In this document: one piece after another, positions 1 through 11,912 of the stretch
Numbering within the stretch: position 1 is the stretch's first letter
Layout of the letters: each line of letters opens with the position of its first letter
Source: Malachius bipustulatus
Lineage: Eukaryota; Arthropoda; Insecta; Coleoptera; Melyridae
NCBI GenBank assembly: GCA_910589415.1
Contig: OU342636.1
Location: forward strand, 7,236,437 to 7,300,436
Direction: 5' to 3'
Length of the DNA stretch: 64,000 nucleotides
Notes under the pieces: generated by a model
Databases searched by the model: none
Seen by the model: only the letters and a program-made list of their open reading frames with translations
What the model was told of the DNA's origin: nothing
Made by a program: the position numbers and the translations under genes

Positions 1-2051
1 TCGGTAGTGACGCGACGCCGTCAATCAGGGCGCGTCGACGTGCCGGCTGTGGAATGCGGTCACCCACCCGTTAATTCGTCCCAAATTAACAGCCCCATAA
101 TTAATGCCCCTCTGCCTTACAACAGCAACCCTCGACGACAACGACTTCTCGCCAGGCTAGCATTAAAATCAGACCGGTCGAATTGTAATGCTAATGAATT
201 GGACTGAAATGAAATATGAAGATTCGCTCCAATTGAAAAAATTTCAAATCAATAAGACTGGCTTTAGTTTTGTGAAACTCAATAACGTTGAATTTGGCTT
301 CAAAGTAGTCAGCTAATTATAAGCCTAAAATCTGCATTTTGAAATTGAAATTGAATTTGAATGGGAAGACGATGATCGATAGATAAGCATCAACCGCATC
401 TGTATTTAGAAATATTTTTATTTCCCCCTACTTTCTCATCGGATTATTCATGGTCCAGATCAAGAAAGATCATCTCAGGAATATCGTGCTACGACCATTC
501 CATAGCAGCTTGACATCTGAAGTAAAATGGGACGATAATTGACATCCACGGTGACAAATGGAACATCGTCATGCGGTATCCTGTCATACGGATAAAATGG
601 TAATACAGGGTGATGAAAATTATCAAGTTTTATCTTCAGCCAATTTAAAAATGCCACTTACACAATAGAACACTACATGAAAAATCAGGATACGGACATG
701 TGTCACTTTCCTGTATCTTGAGTCGTTTTCAAGGTAAAATCAGTTACATAGAAACTCATTTTTCTATAAAAGTTTTTATCTCTATACCTAATTGATTACC
801 AACAAAGCTAAAAAATGAAACAAACTTGAATGTGTTTAAAAGGCTGCTAAGTGAGTACATAAAAAATCTGAACAATTAGCTAGCAGAAAAAAAAGACTCC
901 AGCCCTTCTTAAAATTTCTGGTATAAATGGTAAAAGCCATTCTTAGTAAATTTTCTCCTGGGATATGAAAATGCCTGATCCCATTTAAAAATGCATATAC
1001 TACTTAAATTAACGCGGTTTTTTTATGCAACCGGTATAAATAAAAGTTAAGTATTCAAAGAGGTCGAATACTTTACCCTACAACTTTCGCGTTTTACATT
1101 TTTTTGAAAATTCAAAATCAAAAAGATTCGGGGGAGGAGGAGTAACGAACGAACGAGTTTCTCACCAGGTTCCCACCAAACGGGCAAAACAAAAACAAAA
1201 CAGAAACTCGGGCCGAGAACAGTTTCTGTTTTTCGCCTTCTCATCTCAGAGAACCAGGGAAAATAGATAGTAACCAGGTGGTGTTTTTCTGGTGTTGACC
1301 TTCAATTTTCATACTGCATGTGACATAATTCTTCACCTGATTTCCATGACCTGCTTAGCTTCGTGGCGTTTTCAGCTGACCCACTTTCACCGGTGACCTC
1401 TAGAAAAAGACCACCGCAAAGATCTAGAAGCTCCAGAACCCACTATAACTATCTACTATAGTTCATTTTAAACTAGTATGAGTTAAATGAACCGCCAAAA
1501 GAAGACGCTCCTCATTGGTGAATTCTTAGGAAAAATTTCACCCAGCAAAATTTCTTGTTTATATTATCATCGTCAGATGTTAACTAGTCAATCAGTTGTT
1601 TTCAAAACCCAATAAGTTCATTTTGAAGTCTGATTAGTTCTTTTTGATGCCCAGACAGTTTTTTTTCAGAATTAAGATTTTTTTGTCTTTGAATTTTCAG
1701 TCTCCAAACGATTTCAAGTGCTATTAAGGATAATCCGAAACCAAGTACAAGTGAGACGATGTTTCCTCAAGAGGAACTTTCCCACTTAAGTTTGGACCAT
1801 CTGTCTTTGAATGAAAAACAGTGAATTTTGAATCTGTATTGCGGTGTCCACTGTGTACCGTACGATTAAAAAATACAAGGCAACTGGAATGGTTAACGAT
1901 TCTGCACACTGTGGTGGTCGACCTTCTGTGGTTACAAACTTCGATGACGTTTCATTGCAATTTTTCGTTCCCATTCACACAAATTTTGTCAGTTTCAATG
2001 GTACTTGTCTGCTGCAATAAGAATTATATCTATGATGTTATAAAATGTATG
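1..2051. other. No recognisable gene
   Basis: I see no supported gene here. The first 190 bases are clearly GC-richer than the rest and have one short open frame without recognisable motifs. The remainder is AT-rich and non-coding in appearance. Confidence 0.4.
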
Positions 2052-2416
2052 TATACCGGGTGGCTGATCATACCCCTGTACGTAGGCCATTGCCTAAAAT
2101 ACAATTATTAATATTCATAACAATACGTCAAAATACTTTGACAATAGGCAGTACTCGGGCAAGTAATAGTATACAGGTATCCCTTATTTTATTTTGGAGC
2201 TCACTACGAGTATCTCATAAGCGCTAAGAGATGCAGGGTCGGTTCAATTAGAGAAAACATGCTACATTTTGTGGCCATGTCGAATCCGTGAAGACACACA
2301 AGATATCTGTGATTGTTTTTGAGATATCCCTGCAAAAAACTGATGAATCGAGATTTCTTATTTTTGCTATATCTTCCTTATTATTGGAAACTATTAAATA
2401 ATTTTTTGTTGGCTTA
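2052..2416 (+). mobile_element. Truncated TIR element, family of 41709-42246
   Basis: The segment starts with TATACCGGGTGG, the terminal motif shared by many elements in this window. From about 2186 to 2410 it aligns by eye, with few gaps, to 41740-41945; both contain AGAGATRCAGGGTCGGTT and a later AAATAATTTTTTGT. It stops where the 3' tail of a minus-strand LINE begins, so it looks truncated there. Non-autonomous; no coding capacity seen. Confidence 0.6.
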
Positions 2417-3480
2417 GATTTAGATTAGATTTAAATTCCCCGTAAGTATTGTTACGCCTCCACTGCGGCCGAAGGTCTATCTAGTCGTGCTACATTAACC
2501 ACATCAGGTCAGCCTCTTAGATGAAGCTGACTATTGTTAATGTATCCATGTCCTCCAGTGTGAGAAAGTCTCTCCCGCAGGTTTCCAATTTGGTTTTTCC
2601 CAAAGCGGGACACTCAAACATGTGTTTTGCTGTCTCGTCATCCTCCAAGCACAGACGGCATTCAGCGCTGTTCGCTAAATCCATCCTGTGAAGATTATCA
2701 TTCAACTTGCGGTGCCCAGTTTATAGGTCTGTTGAGACTTTCAGTTCCTTCCTGTAAATTTCCAATAGTTCTTTGGTCCTTTTGTTCAAAGTACCCTGTA
2801 TAAAGGCCTTTGAATGGTCCAATCTTGGTAAGTTTTTCAAGTGCTGGAGGACTTCCCTCTCAGCCCAGTTGCGTATTGTTGCTTTGACAATATCCGGTGA
2901 TATGCCAAATGCCGGTTCTGGTTTCTAGTCCAGTCGACAAGTTAGTTCTCTACATATCCAGCATGGCTCGGAATCCATATCAAAGTTACTTCATTGCTCT
3001 TTGCTAGAGCATTCAAGGTTAGTTGACAGTTCCGGATCAACTTGGACTTGCACTGGCTGGAGCTAAGGGCTTTTAGAGCCGCTTGGCTGTTTGAAAATAT
3101 CTTTATTGACATGTGTTGGCAGTGCATCTTTTTCTGCAGCTGCGCAGAGAGCTCTATGGCATAGATTTCGGCCTGGAAATTGTTGCGTGAAGGCCCAGGC
3201 TCGAGAAGACTCTTTTCTTCCCGCCAGCGGTACATACTCCAGCCCCAGTTCAACACCAAAGATCGCCAGACAATCTTGTCTCTGTAGGCTAGAGAGCTTT
3301 ACTTTAGCCATGGCCTGCTGGCCTTTTGACCACCAAGCGGTACTATCGTACGCAATGATAGGTCTGACGATCGTTACGTAAAGTCATTATATTTGTTTGG
3401 GTTCCTTTCCTCATGTTTTACCACAGATCATTTTACACGTCCATAAAGAGAGTTATGCTCTGTGTATTTCTTTTCAGTAT
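2417..3480 (-). pseudogene. LINE remnant: RT C-terminus, RNase H, CCHC end
   Basis: Read on the minus strand, this is the 3' part of a non-LTR retrotransposon. In order I see the end of the reverse transcriptase (near 3430-3270; a KLSSLQRQ stretch after a decayed WWSKGQQ), an RNase H domain (3259-2942; catalytic-like NFQAEIYAIE, FSNSQAALKAL and a WIPSHAG motif) and a C-terminal CRLCLEDDETAKHMFECP zinc motif (2705-2517). Frames change several times and stops occur, so it is dead. The 3' end carries repeats of AAATCT (TTTAGATTTAGATTAGATTT on +), a microsatellite-like tail. The same family recurs at 36690-37982. RNase H plus this C-terminal motif fits the I/R1/LOA group; the clade is not resolved. 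Confidence 0.8.
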
Positions 3481-4089
3481 GGGAGATCTTCCATCTTATT
3501 GTCTCTACCTAAATCAATGAGGTCTTGAAAGCATTCCCAGACCAATTTTGATCGGTTTTCTGTCTGGAATATGGTTCCTGCGAAAGTCCCCATCAGTAGC
3601 ATTCATGCCAATCCTATAGGGGTTGTCTTATATACTAGCTCCGATATTTTCTCTGTCTTTGAGCCATCTATGTGCCAGGCCAGCATAGATTAGGGATTCC
3701 ATTCTTTCAATTCTTTCCAATTAAATAAGACAGTGAATGGTCGTAAAAATGATACCTTGGGTTTCATACAATCAGATTACATTTCTAACATAGAACTCGC
3801 GATGTTGTCAGTTATTCTGGAGTGGCAATCTGGAAACAGAATTTCCCACGTTGTTGTCAGTTATTCTGTAATGGCAAACTTGAATCAGCAATTTTAGGTG
3901 ATTGGTGTTACCTCAATGACAAAAATTTGCTTCGGACTTCGTGCAGAGCTGAAATGAGCAAATACCTTTATGTTTATTCCTTCCTAATTACTATATACTT
4001 AAATAGGTGGATTAATAGGATGAACTTTGGATGAACTGTGAATGCCGCGAATTTGTTGAGAAGGCCCTAAAATCGTTCTAAGCTGTACT
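3481..4089. other. No recognisable gene
   Basis: AT-rich sequence, possibly the badly decayed upstream part of the adjacent LINE. No motif could be supported. Confidence 0.35.
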
Positions 4090-4565
4090 AGCTGCAATAG
4101 TTTACCACTTCGGCTGATACACTTCCAAAAATAAACTAAAACAAAACAGCTCTAATATGGTGGTTGTTATTTGGGTTTCATGGCTCGGTGGGTTACCCAC
4201 AATGACCCTATACAGTTGTTCAAAGAATGGTTCTGCTCCACTGAAAATTGGTTGACGCACGGACGTGGTGAAAGAGGTGGTTTCACTTAGATAGGCAGGC
4301 AGCATTGTGAAGAGAGGGACGATATCAAAAGTGACATGAATGTCACTGGATTGGAGGGTTAGAGTCTTCAAGATTTCTATAAAGTGTTTTGGGTAACTTT
4401 GGCAGACCATTGAGTCTAGGAGTTCTCACTTTCGATTACATAATAAGTCGGTTGTTTTGATCAGGGATGATGAAAGACCTAGCTGGTTGATCTTTGCGAG
4501 AATGCTATTCAAACGATAGCGGCAAAGCAGTCTGTATGTCTCAGGAGTCAAGATATTTCTCATTT
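4090..4565 (-). pseudogene. Penelope-like reverse transcriptase remnant
   Basis: On the minus strand two frames together give the order expected of a Penelope-like element RT. First comes TPRLNGLPKLPK (near 4430-4400), resembling the PRLYGLPKxHK block. Then a stretch with SSDIHVTFDIVPLFTMLP (about 4350-4290) resembles the SFDVVSLFTxVP catalytic block. The tail ITTTILELFCFSLFLEVYQ fits the following LxLCLxxTYFxF region. It is frameshifted, short and has no GIY-YIG part, so it is a fossil. A decayed unrelated RT is the main alternative. Confidence 0.55.
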
Positions 4566-6707
4566 TTTGCTCATTTTCTTTTTATGCATTTTCCTCACGT
4601 GCGGATGTCATTTTTGTTCCTGTTGAGTCCTAAATGAATTTTTTTCATGATTGCTTTTTGTAGACTTGGTTCGTTGTAAAATTTTTGCAAGGGAAGGGTA
4701 TCATCGTAACTATATTTAGTGTTCCCTATGCTGGAAATTAAGTAACGTTAATTATGATTACGAGAAGCTGGTTGCCATAGTACCTGAGTTTTGATTATGA
4801 TGTTTCCCCTCCAGAATCAGTTCACTTCCCAAGACTAAGTTTACTCAACAGATGAACTAATCAGCTGTACAATATTCTATAGAATAAACGCAAGTCATTT
4901 TTTAAACCAAGAATGACTCTCCCCCTCTTCATGTAATATACATTTTCAAACAATTACTTACCAACTCTTCGTTTATAGTAGGTATATTCTAAGTCACAGT
5001 TGTCGGTGAGGCAAGATAACAGGAATGTCGGTATACTGGTACGATGTGAGATACTAACTAATAAATTTGAAAGTTAATTTAGAAGATAACTAAGTTCAGA
5101 GAAATGAGATAAAACCCCGCAGTGTGCACCCTTTTTAAAACGCACGACTTGACTGCACGTCGGGATCGTGTCGGTGGTTTGTGCGTAATAAATACCCGAA
5201 TCGAGCCCGGACCGGGTCACAATTAGCCCGGGTCGACTCCCTGCGGGCGTACGGGCGGTGATTTGTTCCCGCCGCTTTCACTGCGGAATTTATGCTGATG
5301 GGTGCCGTTCGCATTGCCAAATTATTGGCGAAATAAAATTCAGAATGGTGGGATTCCACCTCTATGCGACAAGCCAACCTGACAGAATGCGGGATTTAAT
5401 TGCTTTTTATTGAAAACAAATCGTGGTACGAGTCTATAGTCTGGATAAAATTTAATTTTATACAAGTGTAGGTAGGCAGCGTGGAGGTAGTTGCCCTTTT
5501 CATAGCGTTTCGTGATTACGGTGGGTAATACCGAACCAACCCAAAGCAAGTAAATCCTGGAAAGGTAGAGACGCCCTACTTATTAATTAATAAACGTCCT
5601 GAATAATAATTGTTCAAGGCAGGTACGCACACGTAGGGTATCAGATGTGGTTGCAAATTTATCTTACGTAAAGTTTTAATTATAGAACTTTAATGCCTGG
5701 TTGATTACTAAATGTCTGTGTAAATATATTAATTCAATTTCCTAGAAATTTTTGATACAGACAGTACAGACACAAGACGTGTAAACAATTTATCATATTC
5801 ACTCCAAAAAATATTTCTGGCAATCCTTGAAAATCGCTGCAAACTCAAACAGTTGACCAATATTTTGTATTCTTTAATATCAAGAGTTGAAAAAAATCAG
5901 CGCTTCTCAAAGATCTTTTCGGCATTGTGACGGTTCCATATTCTGGTTGGTCTGTGTATTTCTCGACCATCCTTGCATGAACTTTCATCAACGACATTCA
6001 ATATTTTTCATTAATTAGATCGACAAATTATGCAAGGCGTCGACGAAAGACTCGCTTTTTGGTGTTCCTTCGGAAGTCGAAATTAAGAATAACACTTCCG
6101 ACTGATTTCAGAATCTTTAGCTTGTGAATACTATACAAATACAGCAGCAGAACGCATAATTCCAGGAGCAGTGCAACTCCGCAAGTGATGACAGACAAAC
6201 AAAAATAGATGGCGGGGAACTTCTAGACGACTGCCACATCTAAAAGTATATCAAACAAATCATGCGGAAACCACAACGCATAGGGTAGGCCAAAATACCC
6301 TAATCTGGCGAACAAACACCATTGACTGGCTGTTTTTAGAAGAGTGGTGTGTTCGAATAAACCGTATTTTTTTTAACCAACTAAATAAATGGTAAAAAAA
6401 ATTATCACCAATTTTTAGCGGGAACTAAAGAATTGAAGTTAGCGCACATCATTAACTGTGAGAGCAAACAAAATCGTAGTAACGATCTATTCTCAGTCAA
6501 ATACGAGTATATTTCAGGTTCAGAAAATGTTTTTCTGTTAAACTCCAAAAGTTTCCAGGATCTTTGGTTTATCATACTTTATAGTGATTTTTTATAATAA
6601 TTTTTATAATTTCTTTATCATACTTTATCATACTTTGAGTTTACTGTATAAGTATTAAAAAAGTATCAAAATAGCTGAAGCGTTGTCGTAATAAATTTTA
6701 ATTGCAG
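4566..6707. other. Mostly featureless; GC-rich patch 5105-5340
   Basis: No supported gene. Positions 5105-5340 are markedly GC-richer than their surroundings and not visibly repeated elsewhere in the window. This could be a regulatory or conserved non-coding block, or a worn insertion. The rest is AT-rich. Confidence 0.35.
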
Positions 6708-7910
6708 TGTAATGTACATTTTGTACTTCCTGGCTAAATGCCAGCGACCCGTAGACAACCGCGTTGCGCGCGTCGCATAAGTGAGTGATGGTGGCCTTTA
6801 GTTCGGTCAGTCGACGGCGGTGCAAACGCGCCTGGCTGGAGCCTTCGAGTTTCGTCGACCTCGATTGTCGAATTTCGATCTTATACGCCGATACCTGAGA
6901 TCCGACTTTTAATTGTCGAATCTTTTTTGTTCTGGGAAATTGCGGAAGTAACATCGCCTTCATGAAAACACCTGTCGCAAATAATTCACCTGTAATGGCG
7001 TTTTGAATTTTCCGTTAAATTATCACGAACATCATCCACGTTTTTGGCTTGTTGAGTGACCTAAAATGGTTCCTTTATTTATGCTTGAATTGTGCAGATC
7101 ATATTTCCTTTTAATATAATATGCTATTTTAATTACAGCAATTAATCCGATCGAGTTTCGCTTATGGCTGTCCGCATGTAAAATTTGTTGATCACATTTT
7201 GATCTTAATTCTCTGGATTGGACGTAATTTTATGTACCCTTGGTAGGCCAGACTCGATCGGACCGTGAATACAATCTAGAGTGTGTCTGATACGTACTGA
7301 ACTTTCAGCTTTTTCCGACCAATCATTGTTTTCCGACCAGTCATTGTTTTTCCGACCGTCATTGCTTTTTCCGACCGTCATTGTTTTTCCGACCCGTCAT
7401 TGTTTTTCCGACCAGTCATTGTTTTTCCGACCAGCCAAGCTTATTTTCGACCAGCCAGATTTTTCCGACCAGCCCAGACTGGAGCACATTATGTTTCCAT
7501 TTGGAACACACCTGGACTACCGGAGCTGCCGCTTTCACCATCATAGCACGAACATAGACCAGTAGCTAACAGCCGAACCTGTGAAGTTCCAGTACCCCCG
7601 GCTGAAACCCTCCATCTTCCAGCGGGAGAGAATAACCGAAGTTAAGTGTCCTTAGCTGGCCCTCTTATACATCACCATTTCATTCTGCTGAACTCACGCT
7701 CTTGTTTTACTATTAATTGTTAACCACGCTCAAGAGTTCCATGTGATAACTACTGTGATTTTTTTAATAAAGAGTACCTGTTGTTCTGCTGACCCGCTTG
7801 TTATTGTTGACCCTCTTAGATTAGCAGCTCAATCCACGACCCTTGTCTCTTAATTGTCTCATGCTCTCAACGGTTATTTTTCCCCTCCAAGGGTAAAATA
7901 ATTCGTTTTA
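6708..7910 (+). mobile_element. Gypsy-type LTR, copy A, with a PBS-like stub
   Basis: This 1.2-kb block starts TGTAATGTACATTTTGTAC and ends AATTCGTTTTA; it aligns to the two cleaner LTR copies at 34688-35815 and 52963-54045. It has an AATAAAGAGTACCTG polyadenylation region. Its middle (about 7310-7460) carries roughly nine copies of a TTTTCCGACCRGTCATTG minisatellite unit; the short open frame there is a by-product of that repeat. Directly downstream lies TTGACGCCCAACGT, resembling the TGGCGCCCAACGT primer-binding site of many gypsy-like elements. I see no target duplication, so this is probably a 5' LTR whose element has been deleted rather than a solo LTR. Confidence 0.75.
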
Positions 7911-7913
7911 ATT

Positions 7914-7927
7914 GACGCCCAACGTCA
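7914..7927 (+). other. Candidate primer-binding-site remnant
   Basis: GACGCCCAACGT follows the LTR end by a few bases and matches the gypsy-type site GGCGCCCAACGT except for one base. No further internal retrotransposon sequence is seen after it. Confidence 0.4.
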
Positions 7928-8464
7928 ATAGTTCATTTCAGCAGATTACAATTAAAAAAAAACACTATATCAGTTGTTTATGCACAATTAACATTATATT
8001 TATTTACGTTTTATTATATTTTATAGATTTACATCTGGATTTGAATGAAGAAGCTGCCCAAATTCAAATTGTTAAGTTATGCACTATTAAGAAGAACGAT
8101 TATAGTTTTCTTTTGATTCCAGGCAAGTCCAGATAAAATTATTAGGGGATGATTTTCATTAGATTGAGTCAACATGTCAAGAAATAATTCTGGCACTTCA
8201 TCAGAAGGTGACTATTTTTCAAAGAAATATCCTAAAGTTCCAACACCAACTAAATATTAAGACCTTTCAAACCCCTTCGTAAGACCTTAGAGAAGCTGGG
8301 TGTTCAAAGAGAGAAATAATTTATTTTCATAAGTTCATAGTTCATATTTTCAAAGTCATAATATTTTGCGAAGTAAAAAAAAAGAAATGAGTAATATCAA
8401 CTTCAGTGAAAGAAAAGATCCAATGACCACAAGAAGAATAAACTACCTGATCGTTACACAAAGG

Positions 8465-8536
8465 TATAACTGCCAAAATTGCGACAAGTCTTTTACTACA
8501 GCAAGAGACCTTGAATTACATGGAAATAGCCATGTC
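8465..8536 (+). pseudogene. C2H2 zinc-finger motif cut by a LINE
   Basis: An open frame beginning near 8366 contains one classical C2H2 finger with spacing C-x2-C-x12-H-x3-H (YNCQNCDKSF ... LELHGNSH). The frame ends 24 bases later, and a LINE reverse transcriptase begins at 8537 in another frame. It may be an exon or gag fragment that the LINE joined, or chance. Only one finger is present and no neighbouring exon was found. Confidence 0.35.
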
Positions 8537-10080
8537 AAAATCCTTTCGACCAATTAGCCCAACGTCTTTCATGTTGAAGACGATAGAGAAACTGGTGGAT
8601 AGACATATAAGAGATGAGGCGCTGGAATCAACACCACTGAATCGACACCAATATGCATATCAACCTGGGATGTCATGTGAAGTCAGCCTCCACACTCTAA
8701 CAAACAAACTAGAGAGGGTACTAGTCAATAAAGAAATAATTGCACTAGGGACTTCGACAACACCTCTTTTATCTCTATAAAGTGAGCTCTGGAAAGTCGG
8801 GGAGCTCACGGAGCCATTACGGACTGGATAGACTCCACAATTAGAAACAGAAAAATCACCAGTTCCCTTGGAAACACGAGTAGGAAGGTGACGGCCGACA
8901 AAGGATGCCCGCAGGGGGGAGTGCTATCACCTCTGCTGTGGAGCCTGGTTATCGACAGCCTACCAGAGCCTTATGGGCCAGTAGAGGAATGCTAGGTAGA
9001 ACATGGGTATTGAAATCAGAAATGGCACACTAAGGATGTACACTAAGGTTATACAATATGGCTATTTATTATGGTGGCATAAATCCAGAAAAAAGGCGCA
9101 CGTCACAAAGCTAAATAAGATACAGACACAGCGACTTGCGTTACTAACAATAACATGAGCGATGAGAACAACACCAACAGCCGCCATGGAGGTGCTCCTA
9201 GGGCTCCCGCCACTTCACTTGGTGGTGGAGACAGAAGAACTAGCGGCGGCATACAGGGTCAAGACAATACTACAATACTGCATGGGACCTTCAATATAAG
9301 GAAAGGATACCACACAGAAATATTCAAACATCTGGAAACAATCACATTTTATTCATGCGACCAGATAGAACCAAATAAGAGCATAAACTTTTGTAAACCT
9401 TATCAGGTAGTAATATTATCAAAGGGAACAAAAGAATATTAAAAAAAAAACTAAAAAAAAAACAATGCACTTGGTACACGGATGGATCCAAGACAAAGAT
9501 TAGCGCTTGAGCGGGAGTTGCTGGGAGAGGCGAGGGAAATGCATTTAGTATAAACCTAGGCAGACTAGCAACAGTGCCTACAGGCAGAAATTTTGGCAAT
9601 CCATGCCTGCGTGGAACATATGATAGCCGGTACTTATGAAAATTGGAACATTGAAATCGTTACTGATAGCCAGACAGCTCTAAGAGAACTGGACTCATTT
9701 CTCTCAATCAAATAGCTGTGTTAACTCTCTAGCAAAGCTAGCAGAAAAAGACAACAAAATAAATCTGAGGTAGGCAAAAGGTCGCCAGAACAACAAAGGA
9801 AACAAAAAAGCGGATCTGCTTGCAAAAAAGGGATCCAAACTACCCTTAATCGGGCCAGAACCAACTTGCTTTATAGCCTATAGCGAGGTCAGAAGGGAAA
9901 TAAAAGACCTTCTGAAGAAAAAAAATTGCTCCCATTGGAATGAAGTAAATGGACTGAGACATTCGAAGATATTTATCAGAGAACCATCAGAGAATAAAAC
10001 TAACGAACTGAAAAAGCTAAGTAAACATCAGCTGAGATGTTTACTTAACTGTTTTTGGAATTTTTCAATTTCATAACGGG
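8537..10080 (+). pseudogene. LINE remnant: RT and RNase H
   Basis: A 5'-truncated non-LTR retrotransposon on the plus strand. It opens inside the RT at FRPISPTSFMLKTIEKLVDR. A later block reads KGCPQGGVLSPLLWSLVIDS (about 8900-8960), followed by a TTPTAAMEVLLGLPPLHL thumb region (about 9160-9220). The RNase H domain follows, with WYTDGSK (about 9475), LQAEILAIHACVEH (about 9580), NIEIVTDSQTALREL (about 9650) and NKKADLLAKKGSK (about 9810), so the catalytic acidic residues are traceable. The FADD catalytic box is missing and frameshifts and stops are many. Same broad type as the minus-strand copies at 2.4 kb and 36.7 kb. Confidence 0.8.
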
Positions 10081-10975
10081 TAGGTACAAGAATACTTTCA
10101 AATAATTTCAATTTTTTAGATCTCTATATTTCTTCCAGATCGTTTAAACCCATCAACTCACACTAGAGGAGGGACTCTTCAGAATCGATAATCAATAATG
10201 TTTGGAGTGGTGTAATAGGGTCTATCTTGATTGAATCTTATTTTTTTACGATCACATAAACGTCCGAATATACACATAAGCACTTCCTAGAAGACAATCT
10301 CAATCAACGTTGTTCGGAATTTATTATTAATCTTACAAGACGGAGAACCGCTATTATTATTATTACAGTCTAAAATCCAGAAACTTATTGAATGAATATT
10401 AATCTCAGCGTTGGATAGTTGCGGTCGTTCTCTAGTTTATCCGGTGCCGATTCGACACAGATGGACCATTTCGTTTGGCAAGCTGTCAGGAATGATGCTA
10501 CAATAATATGTTTATCATCGCCGACCACCTAGCAAAGAAGGAGAATAAGAATCCAAAATTTAGTTCAGCACTTTATTGCAAACAACACATCTGCAACAGT
10601 GTTAGTTTTTTTATTTGCACTTGCATAATATTTTATTCTTGCGGTAAATTTATAGAATGCCGTCTTTGGAAAATTCCATGTGTTTGTTATTGTAGATAAG
10701 AAATAACAAATAAACTTTTATGATTTTATAATATCAAGATAGAGGAATCTTTTATTGTTACTGATTACTATCATCAGTCTGATATCCACTATAAACGAAG
10801 TATAATAAGAAAACTAATTTCGAACTTTCTGAAACTTTTTCATAGATAATAAAGATAATAATAAAGAATGTTGTGGTAAATTGGACTGTCTACCTATTTG
10901 GGGAAATTATTATCTAATCAATTCAGTTAAAATTTTTACTTGCCTTCAACCAATCGTCAGTGTGACAATAATTTA
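10081..10975. other. No recognisable gene
   Basis: AT-rich sequence following the LINE fragment. Nothing supportable was seen on either strand. Confidence 0.35.
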
Positions 10976-11303
10976 TTTATAAGCGACTAGTATTCGAATG
11001 CTGTGATTATGAATGTCAAAATCGTTTATAGTCCGTCAATTTGAAGCATCCGTGCCATAATGTTGTGCCAGAATGTGCACTTTATGGCACAGAACTGTCA
11101 GTACTTGCAATAGTAACAACTACTAAAGTAGGTACTGAATTATTAAAACGTATTGTTTGAAGTCGTTGTCAACGTGATCACACGTGATCGTTCAACGATT
11201 GCTTTTGAAAAGTTTAATATTTTTTAATGAAATGAATTAAAAATATTTATTTTTTAATAATCCTGTCAGGATTAATAAATTAAAACGCTAGTCGCCTATA
11301 AAA
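10976..11303. mobile_element. Small TIR element (MITE)
   Basis: The ends are inverted copies of TTATARGCGACTAG (left TTATAAGCGACTAGTATTCG, right read inverted TTATAGGCGACTAGCG). The interior is about 300 bases and non-coding. Target duplication not clear. Confidence 0.45.
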
Positions 11304-11912
11304 TATCGTATAAAAATTCGCATGAAAACGACATTATGAACTAATTTTATAATGTACTATATTAAGTGATTAGATTATTCTGCATTCTTTGTGTGTTTAA
11401 GTGAACTTAAACCTCGTAAAAAATTTTATACGGGATGATAAAAAATCTGACTTTTCATCATCATTTAAATTAATCAAAATTTAAAACACGTAGGATACCA
11501 CCAAAAAAGCACAAATTTGTGTCATAACTCGAAAATGAAATAGGAAATGTATGAAAAAATAATTTTAAGGGCGATCTAGACTTGCTATACAGGCTGTGTC
11601 AAAAGTCTGGCAACGGTCCAATGAATTTTTCTGGCTTGAGTTTTAAAAAAATGCAACAAGTCAATTAGTGTATTTTTTAATAAAAAATACACTTTTGAGG
11701 ACGACATCACTTTTCGAAAATCACCCAAACTCATCAAATGTCCACCGATCCTGACCACCAGATCACGAAAAATCTTCTTTCCCATCAATCGCATAAACAG
11801 TGTATTTTTATGCGATTCAATTATTAATATTTCCACCGTTTTTTAAATTGGCTTTTTGAAATTTTCCATAGTCAGGTCATATCGTCGCTGTCAGTACGAA
11901 GGGGCCTATCTC

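Noticed and set aside
5905..6110. Possible LINE or RTE endonuclease remnant on the minus strand
   Set aside because: Only weak, scattered resemblance; no catalytic motif could be identified.
7310..7460. CRISPR-like regular repeats
   Set aside because: The units are contiguous and imperfect with no unique spacers, and lie in a eukaryotic LTR; this is a minisatellite.
7281..7565. 95-codon frame with repeated FSDQSLF units
   Set aside because: It is a translation of the minisatellite inside LTR copy A; the other LTR copies do not keep the frame.
10508..10699. Short frame with ADHLAKKENKN, resembling the end of RNase H
   Set aside because: The LINE's own RNase H end is already at about 9810, and the rest of this frame has no similarity.
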